From Volvox africanus (Eukaryota; Chlorophyta; Chlorophyceae; Chlamydomonadales; Volvocaceae), in the NCBI GenBank assembly GCA_030268105.1, contig BSDZ01000114.1:558001-622000 (forward strand): a DNA stretch of 64,000 nucleotides, written 5' to 3'. The position numbers and the translations under genes are program-made. Shown here piece by piece: positions 35,248 through 46,636 of this stretch. The notes beneath the pieces were generated by a model. The model searched no databases and was not told the origin of the DNA. It worked only from the letters and a program-made list of their open reading frames with translations. The stretch's first letter is position 1. Every line of letters starts with the position of its first letter.

Positions 35248-35790
35248 AAGCGGACTTGCACGGATGACTCGTTTATGCCAAAATGGAATTGCAATCGCTC
35301 CAAGTTCGAGCGTCGGAAAGCGGCCAATGTTTGTCTACGGTGTGCGGAAAGTCATCCCACCAAGGATTGCCCGTTACTGCCGCCGTTTGTACCTCAGCCG
35401 AAATAGGGGCTTGCCCGGGTTCCTGCGAAGGGGGCACCGCCCGGGATTTCTGAACTAACACGTGGTCAATATATAATAAGATGTAGGCGTCAATATCCAG
35501 GCACCGCCGCATTTGTATTACTCCCCGCTTTCTGTCGGTGCAAGGCAGAGGCATCGTTGAGGGGTATGCAGTGTGTCCACCGGTTCGAGCCGGGCACCAT
35601 TTTGTTTAATGGTGTGGATCGGGAGGGTATGCTGGCTCCGTGGCCAGGCACATCCTACTCGGTTGACGTTTGGTACGAAGCTCCTGATGAGGGTGCCGTA
35701 GGTTACGGACCCGCCCTAAGTGCACTAACGTTATCTGCTGGGCAGTCGCTCGTAGATAACCGTGTCCCAGTGGTTCAGATCGGTTTAAAC
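35248..35790 (+). pseudogene. Scrambled gag-pol fragment
   Basis: 35248-35404 encodes the Gag C terminus with its zinc knuckle (CLRCAESHPTKDCP) and UAG; 35405-35467 begins pol. About 350 bp are then missing and replaced by AATATATAATA (35468-35478). 35479-35790 resumes in the pre-protease domain ([14 protein letters not shown]) and ends at VQIGLN, just before the protease Asp. Confidence 0.8.
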
Positions 35791-37701
35791 AGCCGCACAG
35801 AACACTGTGCGGCTGCCGACGACGGCGCACCACCAAGCTTCCTGCTCTTAGCTGGGTCCGAGCTCGGACCTGCTCCTCCTGACCCACGGACACCCGAGCT
35901 AGAGCCCCCGCGCGCCTTGTGTTGCCGGTTGCTGCGTCGTGTCGCGGCAGTAGGCGAGGGGTGGGTCGCTCCAAGTTCCTGGTCTAGAGCTACAGCTTCC
36001 CCAAGCGGTGTTGTGCTACGGTTCGTTTCCTGCTGATGCCTAGGTCGATGCGACCCTACGAGGCTAAGTGTTATCTTGATGAACGCATGAATGATCAATG
36101 CATATGAATGAACCTGCATGATATAGATGTATTCGTATACATTTATATATGCATTTGGCATGTTACCATTATCCATCGCGACATCGCATCATGGCAAATC
36201 CGCCTAGCATGCATGAAATACCGAATCATTGAAGTGCGCATTATGCTCGTGCTACGAAACGATGAGTAATATTATTTGATATAATATTACTTCATTACAG
36301 CACATGTTGAGAGCGCCGCACTCGTCGCGATGCATGCCTTGCAACCAAATATCGTTATTCGGACCCTTGCATCATGCGAATGCCAGAAAGGCTTATACGT
36401 TGTTATGCTTGGACATTGCCTATACGCAGTAGGGTTGTCACACTTAGGATCGGCCTCCTAGTGTGAATCGTACGACATTGCGATGCTGCGAGTATAACAG
36501 ATGCGAGGACGGCTAAGCAAGATAAGACATTCGATACCGGAGAACACTCGTGTGTTCTACATTATTATTACTATACACTATTCTACTTAGCCCGAGCTAA
36601 GCCTCAACTTCGCTATTCACCGCCGCGTGATGATTGCTTGCTTCTGGCGCTGACGGTGATTACGTCCATTGCACCGCTTCGATCTGTAAGACTGTAAGTT
36701 ATATCTCTTCTTGTTTGAAGTCTTCCGCTGTCTCTGTTTGCTCGCGCTTGTCTTGCTGTACTTGCAAGTGCTCGCGCATCGGTGTCGAAAGCCTTCAGAC
36801 GCGCAGATACTTATGAGCAAACACGAAGGAGAGGTACAACAAGCGGATCCTGCACTTGCACGGCATTTGCACGAGGGACAGACTTGACTTCTTCCTCACC
36901 GGCAAGGAGTCGTATCTCCGTACCCTTAGCAAAAGTGACCAAGGCATCATACGACTTGAACGGCACCCCAGACAAGTCAGTAGCGCACCATTTAGCCAAA
37001 TGTTTCGTCAGGCCTCGCTTAAACCAAAAGACACGCTCGGTTTCAGTGAGATCAGCAATGGGGGTAACAAGTGCTTCAAAGCGTGACTGGTACGCAGGTA
37101 CATTTTCACCCCGACGCATGTAGTAGCTACCGGCTGCCAAAACCTTACGAGCCTCCACATCACGTGCTTGAACCTCAGTAGCGAACCGTGCGAGCAAAGC
37201 GGCGATCATCTCGTCAAAAGTATAGTCGCCCCGGGCGTTGGTCCATTCACGATACCAGTCCTTCGCTGAGCCCTCGAGGGTGTTACCAACGAAGAGACAC
37301 CTGATACCATCATTATCGCCACCATGAACAGCCTGGAGATACTTCTTAGTGTCACGCACGTACGCACGAGTTGCATCGGCTATGCTAGGGCCTGGTGTCT
37401 TTTCAGTTAGCGAGATATTGAGCCTAGGAACGGGAATTGACAATCTCATCACCTCAGGGATGTCATCATGCCCTCGAGCTTGAGGTAATGGCAGAACCCT
37501 TGGTCCAGCAGTGTTGTCCATATTGGTGTTAACTGCTGAATGCGGCACAATTAAGTGAGCAGGGGTCTGAAGGACAAGGGGCTCTTGAGTGGCTCGCGTG
37601 CCAACAGTCTCAAGACCTCTATCCGGAGCTCTAGCAGCCACAACAAAATCAGGTTGGCTAGCTAAGCTAGTGTGCGGCGTATCGTCGTGTTCCGCGGACA
37701 T
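35791..37701 (-). pseudogene. gag: Element H gag, split by a solo LTR and truncated
   Basis: ATG at 37701 (MSAEHDDTPHTS); open to 36847 through the capsid region and into VQVQDPL. It resumes at 36008 with GEAVALDQELG and runs to 35791 in the basic linker, where it meets the + fragment. The zinc knuckle is lost. Removing 36009-36841 and one AGCGG copy restores continuity of the locus, so the frame was intact before the LTR arrived. Confidence 0.85.
36009..36841 (+). repeat. Solo LTR (family 1) with perfect 5-bp target duplication
   Basis: 833 bp, TGTTGTGCTACGG to GGTACAACA, flanked by AGCGG on both sides (36004-36008 and 36842-36846). Intact duplication shows that a complete element inserted here and later lost its interior by LTR-LTR recombination. 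Confidence 0.93.
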
Positions 37702-38167
37702 GGAGCACGAAGCGATACCCTAGGTTTGCGTAATAGAAGCCGACTTCTATCGCAAAGGCAAGAGTACAAAACAATTCGGTGAGCCTACCGACAGTACTCT
37801 TGAGAAGATTCAGTAAACTCAGCAAGTACTTGCCCAGCTGAGTCCTGATCTCCGTAGTTTGGGCAATGAGAGTCGCCAAATGGTCCGGACGAAAGCCGGT
37901 CTCAGTCGCCGCGGCAAGCAATGCCGGTGCACTGAGATTACCTGCGACTCAGAGCTTACACTTACACAACAAGTGCAGCAATCTAAGCAAAAGCAATTAA
38001 ACAATTACAAACCTGAAGCGGCGGCGTCCAAAACGGCGCGGCCTAGGTCTTCGGCAAAAGTATCTAGCGGTCCTCGTGGTTTGTAGCTGGAACTCGCCAT
38101 AGAAAGAGCCTACTTCCGATTAGACAAAGAGAGACACTTAGGCAACGAACTTCTCTCGATACCAATT
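37702..38167 (-). other. Element H leader and primer-binding site
   Basis: About 466 nt between LTR and gag. The primer-site complement near 38147-38164 reads CTTCTCTCGATACCA, changed from CCTGTCTCGATACCA in other copies; E has the same change. Confidence 0.7.
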
Positions 38168-39000
38168 TGTTGTAACTCTCCTTCGTGTTTGCTCATAAGT
38201 ATCTGCGCGTCTGAAGGCTTGCGACACCAATGCGTGAGCACTTGCAAGGACATCAAGCCAAACGCGAGCAAACAGAGACAGTGGAAGACTTCAAACAAGA
38301 AGAGATATAACTTACAGTCTTACAGGTCGAAGCGGTGCAATGGACGTAATCACCGTCAGCGCCGGAAGCAAGCAATCATCACGCGGCGGTGAATAGCGAA
38401 GTTTAGGCTTAGCTTGGGCTAAGTAGAATAGCGTATAGCAATAATAATGTAGAACATACGAGTGTTCTCCGGTGTCGAATATCTTATCTTGCTTAGCCCT
38501 CCTCGCATCTGTTATACTCGCAGCATCACGATGCCGTACGATTCACACTAGGAGGCCGATCCTAAGTGTGACAACCCTACTGCGTATAGGTGATGTCCAT
38601 GTATAACAACGTATAAGCCTTTCCGGCATTCGCATGATGCAAGGGTCCGAATAACGATATTCGGTTGCAAGGCATGCATCGCGACGAGTGCGGCGCTCTC
38701 AACATGTGCTGTAATGAAGTAATATTATATCAAATAATATTACTTATCGTTTCATAGCACGAGCATAATGCGCACTTCAATGATTCGGTAATTCATGCAT
38801 GCTAGGCGGATTTGCCATGATGCGATGTCGCGATGGATAATGATAACATGCCAAATGCACACATAAATGTATGCGAATACATCTATATCATGCAGGTTCA
38901 TTCATATGCAATAATCATTCATGCGTTCATCAAGGTAACACTTCGCCTTGTAGGGTCGCATCGACCTACGCATTGGCGGACAATGAACCGTAGCACAACA
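38168..39000 (-). repeat. Element H 5' LTR (family 1, AACTCTCC variant)
   Basis: 833 bp, TGTTGTAACTCTCC to AGCACAACA on +; almost identical to the LTR at 28655-29487. Flank CGACT does not match any left flank, so no target duplication is visible. Confidence 0.9.
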
Positions 39001-39190
39001 CGACTCTATTAAATGCCTGTTCGTTGGGAATACCCTCGAGGGTGCCGCAAAGGATTGGTATGACGAATGGACAACTGCTAGAGTCAAGTACACGTTTGAT
39101 AACCTGATCGATGCTCTCCTCGCCCGCTTTGCTATGGAAGTTCGCTCGCGTAGCAACGAGGCTCGTAAGACGCTGGCACAAGGCACGTAC
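39001..39190 (+). pseudogene. gag fragment of the element C subfamily
   Basis: Encodes CLFVGNTLEGAAKDWYDEW and the following ALLARF helix on +, 63 codons, lying between the H LTR and the family-2 LTR of element C. Remnant of an older insertion. Confidence 0.8.
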
Positions 39191-40004
39191 TGTTGTATCC
39201 TTCCTTCTTCAATCATGCATTAGATCTGCACGTCTGGATGTTAGCTAAGTGCATACCAAGCTTACGAACAGCAAGGCGATTCAATGCGAGTAAAGTGACA
39301 GCGGAAGACTCAACAACAAGGAAAGATTCAACTTACAATAATCCTCGTTTACAAATCAGTAGATCGCCGTCAGACCCCCGGGGCAATGTTCATCACTCGG
39401 CTGCAGATGGAATGCTAGAATAGCTCAGGCCGAATATATATGATTATATCGTATGTATGCGAATTAGATCGAGTTAAGTACACAGGTACTTGGTCCATAG
39501 TAGCACAAGCCGACTTCGGTCTCTAGGTGGCTGTCCTCGCACCTATCACGTCGCGATACCGATGTGCAGTACGGGTCTCACTGGATTACGATCTCAAGTG
39601 TGAGTACCTTGGTAAGACTGCTCTAAATATCGTGTCATCCGTGATATTAATGGATGCAACATATGTAATATGCAAAAGTCCGAATATCGATATTCAGTTG
39701 CCGACCCAACCATCGCGATCGTCGCATTCTCGCATACACGTATGGTTTATGACGCAGATGAGGTAATAATATTTAAAGTATTATTACGTGAGATATTATG
39801 CCAATGGATAGATCGCGCATTAATTATCAATATCGAGTCAAACATGTTGACCGACAGTGCGACGTCGTAGGTGATAATGCAGCATGCCTGATTAGCTAGA
39901 TATGCTCGAGTATATCATGCTAATATGCTTGTATCATGCTTCACAATGCTTAGATGCGTTGCGAAATTCATTGGTGCAAACGGTGATTGAACCGGCGTAC
40001 AACA
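39191..40004 (-). repeat. Element C 3' LTR (LTR family 2)
   Basis: 814 bp, TGTTGTATCCTTCC to GGCGTACAACA on +. Shares with family 1 only short strings, but has hairpins at matching places: AAGTAC-ACAG-GTACTT, AATATCGATATT and GTAATAATA...TATTATTAC. A second copy is at 59466-60279. Confidence 0.9.
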
Positions 40005-40063
40005 ACTATCCCCCCTCCCGTATGCAGTGTCCTCGCTGCATCGGACAGCATCGACTGCAGAGA

Positions 40064-42580
40064 TCATTGGGTCTGCGTGGCACGTAGGCGAGCTTCTTCC
40101 AATAAGGGCTTCATCTCCGGCGAGAAGTTACGCATTGGCTCCCATGAATTATGCTCACTGGAATAGCTGGTCCACTTGACTAGATATTCGTGCACCTTAC
40201 GCTTTCGTCGTTGTTGACCTATATGACGAACCCGATAATCCAATATTCGCTCCACATCATACACTTTTTGCTTGCCTGCGATCCAGGTCTTGGGACCGGG
40301 GTCCATTACTGCAGGGGCATCGGTGTTGTTCGTAACGGGCTCTGTGCCACGATAAGGACGAACGAGTGAAACATGAAACGTGGGGTGGATATTCATGTCA
40401 GAAGGTAGGGATAGCTCCACAGCTACGTTCCCTACCATGCGAACAACGGGATATGGACCAATCCAGCGAGGTAACAATTTACGGGAACCGTCGGCGAGCG
40501 AATGCAAATTCTTAGTGCTCAATAATACCATTTGTCCCACCGAAAATGTTACGTCTCGTTTGGATTTATTATAATAGTCCGTTGTCCGTTGTTGTGCCGC
40601 GTCCAAGCATGCCTTCGCGTCTGTCATGCGGGATAGGAACGACTTGGCAAAGGTTTTAGCCGCCGGGATATTTATCTCCAACTCTCGCCACACGGGTAGC
40701 GTAGGATGGAATCCATAATTCAGAAAGAAAGGGCTTTGACCTGTAGAGCGGTTAACAGCGTTGTTAAGCGCGAATCCTGCCGAAGTCAGAAATGTATCCC
40801 AAACAGAGGGTGTGCGTCCCGCGAAATTCCTCAACATGTTGCCCAGCGTGCGATTTGTGCATTCAGTTTGCCCATCGGATTGTGGATGATATGCTGTGCT
40901 CAAATGAACGCGCATACCGACGAGTTCACGTAGCGCTTCCCAAAACTTAGACGTGAATTGACCGCCACGATCGGATATCACATTTTTAGGAACGCCATGT
41001 AATCGAACCACATTATCGAAAAATAATCGTGCTGTTTGCTCAGCGGTGCAAGACGAGGTGCAGGGGGCTAAGTGAACCATCTTGGTCAAGCGATCGACCA
41101 TAACGAACACCGAGTCGTATCCCCCCTCAGTTTTGGGCAGCGCGACTACAAAGTCCATAGAAACACTTTCCCAAGGGGCATCTGGTATAGGTAGTGGTTG
41201 TAACAAACCCTGGCCCTTACCGGATAGTGCTTTATTGCGCTGACATAAACTGCACCTTTGCACGAAGTTTTCCGCATCCTTCACCACGCGCGGCCACCAG
41301 AACGAGCGTCGTACGAGCTCTGCCAGACGCGTACTTCCAGGATGTCCTGCTAACGGATCCTCGTGGAACCGCGCAAGAATATCGTAGCGCAAAGCGTCGT
41401 CGTTCGGCACGACGATTTGTGTGGTCGAACCATCTTTCCGTAGCCACAAATCGTTGCGCTTGTGCAGATGCTCCACATTACTCGGTGAAGCAAACCATGG
41501 ATCGGTCTGATATGCCATCTTGAGTCGTTGCGCGAGATCCGCTGCTATTGGCACCTCCTGACTGCGCGAACGAGTAACCGGTGCTGCCAAAATTGCAGCA
41601 TGTAATGATGGATGTCGACTGAGGGCGTCAGCAATATTAATTCTGCCGGCGATATATTCCCAAGTACAGTCGAAACGAGATAGATATTCCATCCACCGGG
41701 CTTGTCGTCGATTAAGTGTGGGGACACTCTGCAAGAATGTCAGCGGTTTGTGGTCAGTCTTTAGCGTAAAAGGGCGACCTTTGAGGTAACAGCGCCACTC
41801 CTTCAAAGCATGTAGAGCTGCCAACAGCTCCTGCTCTCCGGTTGTATATCGGGTCTCCGCACCTGAGAACTTCTTACTCGTGAAGGCGATCGGTCGTCCT
41901 TCCTGCAACAATACAGTGCCGCTTCCATGCAAGGAAGCATCCGATACAACTTCAACACGGAATGGCAACGAGTAATCAGGGAAAGAGAGGGTAACGTCAT
42001 TGGCGACGATTCGCTTGAGCTCTTCGAATGCCCGCTGACACGCGGGTGTCCAGGCTTCGAGGGAAGTGAAACCTCCTTTCTTCGTCAAATTCGTAAGTAG
42101 GGCCGCAATAATGGAGTATTTATTGATAAACTTACGGAAGTAGTTGGTCAAACCCAAGAACTGACGTAGTTTGGTGAGGTTCTGCGGCGCGGGCCACTCG
42201 TGAACCACAGCTACTTTCCGGGGGTCCAGCCTTATTCCAGTGGCCAACACGATGTGGCCCAAATACTCCACTTGAGGCTGCGCCCAAAAACACTTGGCGC
42301 GTTTAGCAAACAATTGCTCCCGCTTCATCACCTCAAGCACGAGCTCGAGATGCTTCAGGTGCTCCTCGCGTGTTTTGGAAGATATTAAAATATCATCCAA
42401 ATAACAAACGACGAACCTGTCAATATACGGTCTGAACATGCGGTCCAGCACTGCTTGAAATGTGGCGGGTGCATTAGTAAGTCCAAACGACAAGACCGTG
42501 TACTCGAAGTGACCAAAGGGGGTCCAAAAAGCGGTTTTCGGAATATCAGAGGCAGCGATGCGTATCTGATTATACCCTTT
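40064..42580 (-). CDS. pol: Element C Pol, RT-RNase H-integrase-chromodomain frame
   Basis: 809 codons open from a first initiator-like codon at 42493 to TGA at 40064. RT palm with CYLDDILI, RNase H (DASLHGSG, DHKPL, ADALSR), integrase HHCC finger (CSLCQRNK) and DDE residues (MDFV, SDRGGQF, DGQTEC with Glu in place), GPY/F (RWIGPYPVV) and a chromodomain (VKWTSYSSEHNSW). A single missing base near 42580 (TACCCTTTTGAAGG versus TACCCTTGTTGAAGG) separates it from the upstream RT and protease frame, so the full pol is broken once only. Confidence 0.87.
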   Translation of the reverse strand, partial: KGYNQIRIAASDIPKTAFWTPFGHFEYTVLSFGLTNAPATFQAVLDRMFRPYIDRFVVCYLDDILISSKTREEHLKHLELVLEVMKREQLFAKRAKCFWAQPQVEYLGHIVLATGIRLDPRKVAVVHEWPAPQNLTKLRQFLGLTNYFRKFINKYSIIAALLTNLTKKGGFTSLEAWTPACQRAFEELKRIVANDVTLSFPDYSLPFRVEVVSDASLHGSGTVLLQEGRPIAFTSKKFSGAETRYTTGEQELLAALHALKEWRCYLKGRPFTLKTDHKPLTFLQSVPTLNRRQARWMEYLSRFDCTWEYIAGRINIADALSRHPSLHAAILAAPVTRSRSQEVPIAADLAQRLKMAYQTDPWFASPSNVEHLHKRNDLWLRKDGSTTQIVVPNDDALRYDILARFHEDPLAGHPGSTRLAELVRRSFWWPRVVKDAENFVQRCSLCQRNKALSGKGQGLLQPLPIPDAPWESVSMDFVVALPKTEGGYDSVFVMVDRLTKMVHLAPCTSSCTAEQTARLFFDNVVRLHGVPKNVISDRGGQFTSKFWEALRELVGMRVHLSTAYHPQSDGQTECTNRTLGNMLRNFAGRTPSVWDTFLTSAGFALNNAVNRSTGQSPFFLNYGFHPTLPVWRELEINIPAAKTFAKSFLSRMTDAKACLDAAQQRTTDYYNKSKRDVTFSVGQMVLLSTKNLHSLADGSRKLLPRWIGPYPVVRMVGNVAVELSLPSDMNIHPTFHVSLVRPYRGTEPVTNNTDAPAVMDPGPKTWIAGKQKVYDVERILDYRVRHIGQQRRKRKVHEYLVKWTSYSSEHNSWEPMRNFSPEMKPLLEEARLRATQTQ

Positions 42581-43533
42581 TGAAGGTCAATCGAGGAAAA
42601 ATAAGCTGAGCCCTTCAGCTTATCAAGCAGGTCATCGACGCGGGGCAAAGGGTAGCGATTTTTAATCGTGGTCGCATTCAAGCCCCTATAATCAATGCAC
42701 ATGCGCAACGTCCCATCCTTCTTACCAACAAACAATATTGGCGCAGAATATGGCGATGTGCTGGGCCGAATCATACCCTTTGCGAGCAGATCCCCCACTT
42801 GCCGCTTCACTTCATCTAGCTCCATCGGGCTTAACCTGTACATAGGTCGTGAAACGGGTTGTGCTCCGGGCACAAGAGGGATTGTATGGTCAACAGGCCA
42901 CATAGGTGGGAGCCCTGGGATGTCGTGAAAGACATCAGCATATTTATGCAGGAGGGCTTCGACCTCAAGATCCTTCACGGTGGACTGCGCGGTGGTAGCA
43001 TTTGATTGCACCCGTGGCCTCACAAGCAACACATGGGCGCCTTTCCGTATCATCCGATCGGTTTCTTTGCGTCCAATTAGCTTGGGTTCTTGTTTTCCGC
43101 TGACGATCGCCGACAAAGCAAAATTAACCTCAGGCTCCGCAAAAGTTCCGCCCTCCTCTGGTGTGACATCTTGGTACGACAGGAAAGGTACCTTAGTCGA
43201 TAGGTTCCCTTTGCACAAACTAAATGTGGTGGACTCCATATCAATGCGCGCGTGGTACTGTCGTAATGTCGCGGCACCCAAAATGTACTGTGCCGTCTCC
43301 AAGAGACCTTGTAGCACATACGGTTGGGCCCTAACACGCAGAGGGCCTATCGATAGGCTCAGGGTGATCCTGCCCACGATGGGATGCTTACCTCCATCAG
43401 CGAGGGTAACCTGTGCACAATCAGACGACTGAGGGGTCAACCCCAAAGCATTCACCTCCTTTGCCGAGATGAAGTCGTCGCTGGCGCCGGTATCCAAGAG
43501 CGCCTTCATCAGTCGGCCTCCGAGGCCGATTTC
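42581..43533 (-). pseudogene. Element C pol, protease and RT N-terminal part
   Basis: Protease with [12 protein letters not shown] close to the break at 43533, then linker and RT fingers ([13 protein letters not shown], [15 protein letters not shown]). Loses frame at about 42580. Everything 5' of the protease Asp is missing. Confidence 0.85.
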
Positions 43534-45335
43534 GATAAATCGGTCTGAACATGTGGTCCATCACTGCTTGAAATGTGGCGGGCGCATTAGTAAGTCCAAA
43601 CTACAAGACCGTGTACTCGAAGTGACCAAAGGGGGTCCGAAAAGCGGTTTTCGGAATATCAGAGGCAGCAATGCGTATCTGATTATACCCTTGTTGAAGG
43701 TCAATCGAGGAAAAATAAGCTGAGCCCTTCAGCTTATCGAGCAGGTCATCGACGCGCAGCAAAGGGTAGCGAATTTTAATCGTGGTCGCATTCAAGCCCC
43801 TATAATCAATGCACGTACGTAACGTCCCATCCTTCTTACCGACAAACAATATCGGTGCAGAATATGGCGATGTGCTGGGCCGAACCATACCCTTTGCGAG
43901 CAGATCCCTCACTTGCCGTTTCATCCGCTGAACTTTTAGCGGGCTTAACCTGTATATAGGTTGTGAAACGGGTTGTGCTCGGGCACAAGAGGGATCAGAT
44001 CGTCAGCAGGTAACATAGGTGGGAGCCCCAGGATGACAAATGCATCAGTATAATTTGGCAATAGGGGGGCTGCGACCTCAGAATCTTTCACAAGAGACTG
44101 TGCGGTGGTAGCAATCGATTGCACCCAAGGCCTCGCAAGCAATTCTTGGATGCCTTCCCTTATCACTTGATAAGCTGCTCTTACATCCTTCAAGCTTGGG
44201 TTCTTTATTTCGGCGGACGAACGCCGCTAAACGAAATTAACCACAGGCTCCGCACAGTTCCGCCCTCCTCTGGTGTGACATCTTAGTACGACAGACAAGG
44301 TACCTTAGGCGATAGGTTCCCTTTTGCACAATGGCCATTTGTGCTGGATTCCATATCGATGCGCGCGCGGTACTGTCGTTATGTCGCGGCACCCAATGTC
44401 CATGTAGTGCTGTCTCCGAGAGACCTTGTTGCACTCATTGGGCCCTAAAACACAGAGGGTCCTTCGTCGACTAAGGGTGATCCTGCCCACGATGGGATGC
44501 TTACCCTCATCAACGAGGGTAACCTGAACACTTAGACGACTATGGGATCAACCCCATCATGCTTATCACTTCTTTGAGATAAGGCCGTCAGTAACACCTG
44601 TAGCACATAGGTGTCCCGAAATTTTGGTCAACAAAATCGATTTCGTTGCCATCCAAAGGAGTCAAACGTGGTGTACATCCGCATCATCCCCACGGTCCAC
44701 GCTACTCAGCAGAAAAGGATCCGTTAGAGGCACATAATTATTAATCATCGAATATATCTAGTCAAGGTAACGAAGAGTCTCCTCATATCAACATTGCCGG
44801 ATTCAATCAAAATTTACCCAAGTCAGTACATAATTCAGCACCCTATGTCAGCTAACATTTCTGAGTTAACGTGGGCTGGATGTCCCAACGATATCAACGG
44901 AAATCGTGTCAAGTGCCTCGTCCGTTGAAGGTAGTCCTACAGCTAATGGGGGTAAAAGCGGGCAGTTCCTTGTAAAGTGATTTGATGTGCACCGAAGACA
45001 GACTCCCCATTGTCGTCGCTGCGCAAACTCCGTTTGCGTACATCCCAACTTGGTAAGCCATCGATTTTGTGTTCTTGACCGCTTCGATTCTGATGCAGCT
45101 CCGCGTGACTCGGCGGTATTTTGCAGCACGCCCTTCCTCTTCCGCGTACTCCAAGTTATCTGCGAATCCCTTGGAATTAGTTCCTGGGTACCAGGAGTAT
45201 GAACGTGGTTAGTCGGAGAGGTGCTACCACGGCGCATCGGAGCTGGAGGTAGAGGAATGCCAGTAGTCTCAGGTGGTAGATCAGTCTCGTTAGAGATATC
45301 TTGCGTCGTGTCAACTGGTAGCGGTGCTAAGGATG
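43534..45335 (-). pseudogene. Older copy C2: degenerate RT, linker, protease and gag 3' part
   Basis: 43540-43924 repeats the RT segment that C also carries, in the same orientation. 43945-44600 is a linker/protease region with many indels. 44866-45335 is a Gag C-terminal frame with a zinc knuckle (CLRCTSNHFTRNCP). The gag frame stays open through 45335 and, beyond element I, continues at 53301. It is the most decayed of the C-type copies. Confidence 0.75.
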
Positions 45336-46172
45336 TGTTGTGCTACGGTTCGTTTCCCGCCGATGCGTAGGTCGATGCGACCCTACGAGGCGAAGTGTTA
45401 TCTTGATGAACGCATGAATGATCAATGCATATGAATGAACCTGCATGATATAGATGTATTCGCATATTCACATTTATATATGCATTTGGCATGTTACCAT
45501 TATCCATCGCGACATCGCATCATGGCAAATCCGCCTAGCATGCATGAAATACCGAATCATTGAAGTGCGCATTATGCTCGTGCTATAAAACGATAAGTAA
45601 TATTATCTGATATAATATTACTTAATTACAGCACACGTTGAGAGCGCCGCACCCGTCGCGATGCATGCCTTGCAACCAAATATCGTTATTCGGACCCTTG
45701 CATCATGCGAATGCCGGAAAGGCTTATACGTTGTTATGCTTGGACATCGCCTATACGCAGTAGGGTTGTCACACTTAGGATTGGCCTCCTAGTGTGAATC
45801 GTACGACATTGCGATGCTGCGAGTATAACAGATGCGAGGACGGCTAAGCAAGAAAAGACATTCGATACCGGAGAACACTCATGTGTTCTACATTATTATT
45901 GCTATACGCTATTCTACTTAGCCCGAGCTAAGCCTAAACTTTGCTATTCACCGCTGCGTGATGATTGCTTGCTTCTGGCGCTGACGGTGATTACGTCCAT
46001 TGCACCGCTTCGATCTGTAAGACTGTAAGTTATATCTCTTCTTGTTTGAAGTCTTCTGCTGTCTCTGTTTGCTCGCGTTTGCCTTGCTGTACTTGCAAGT
46101 GCTCGCGCATCGGTGTTGAAAGTCTCCAGACGTGCAGATACTTATGAGCAAACACGAAGGAGAGGTACAACA
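45336..46172 (+). repeat. Element I 5' LTR (family 1)
   Basis: 837 bp, TGTTGTGCTACGG to GGTACAACA. Very similar to its 3' partner apart from the TA tract of the latter. Confidence 0.92.
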
Positions 46173-46175
46173 AAT

Positions 46176-46194
46176 TGGTATCGAGACAGGTTCG
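46176..46194 (+). promoter_or_regulatory. Primer-binding site, element I
   Basis: TGGTATCGAGACAGGTTCG, three bases (AAT) after the LTR. It is complementary to a tRNA 3' end ending GATACCA; plausibly initiator Met. Confidence 0.75.
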
Positions 46195-46636
46195 TTGCCT
46201 AACTGTCTCTCTGTCTAATCGGAAGTAGGCTCTTTCTATGGCGAGTTCCAGCAACAAACCACGAGGACCGCTAGAAACTTTCACCGAAGACCTAGGCCGC
46301 GCCGTTTTGGACGCCGCCGCTTCCGGTTTGTAATTGTTTAATTGCTTTTGCTTAGATTGCTGCACTTGTTGTGTAAGTGTACGCTCTGAGTCGCAGGTAA
46401 TCTCAGCGCACCGGCCTTGCTTGCCGCGGCGACTGAGACCGGCTTTCGTCCGGACCATTTGCCGACTCTCATCGCCCAAACTACGGAGATCAGGACTCAG
46501 CTGGGCAAGTACTTGCTGAGTTTACTGAATCTTCTCAAGAGTACTGTCGGTAGGCTCACCGAATCGTTTTGTACTCTTGCCTTTGCGATAGAAGTCGGCT
46601 TCTATTACGCAAATCTAGGGTATTGCTTCGTGTTCC

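Larger units (their letters stand above)
39191..43533 (-). mobile_element. Element C: second Ty3/gypsy subfamily, 5' truncated
   Basis: 3' LTR of family 2 (39191-40004), purine tract ACTATCCCCCCTCCC complement (40005-40019), and pol up to the protease start, where it breaks at about 43533. Its pol is clearly diverged from family 1 (for example the RT fingers and integrase C terminus), so it is a separate lineage. Confidence 0.88.
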
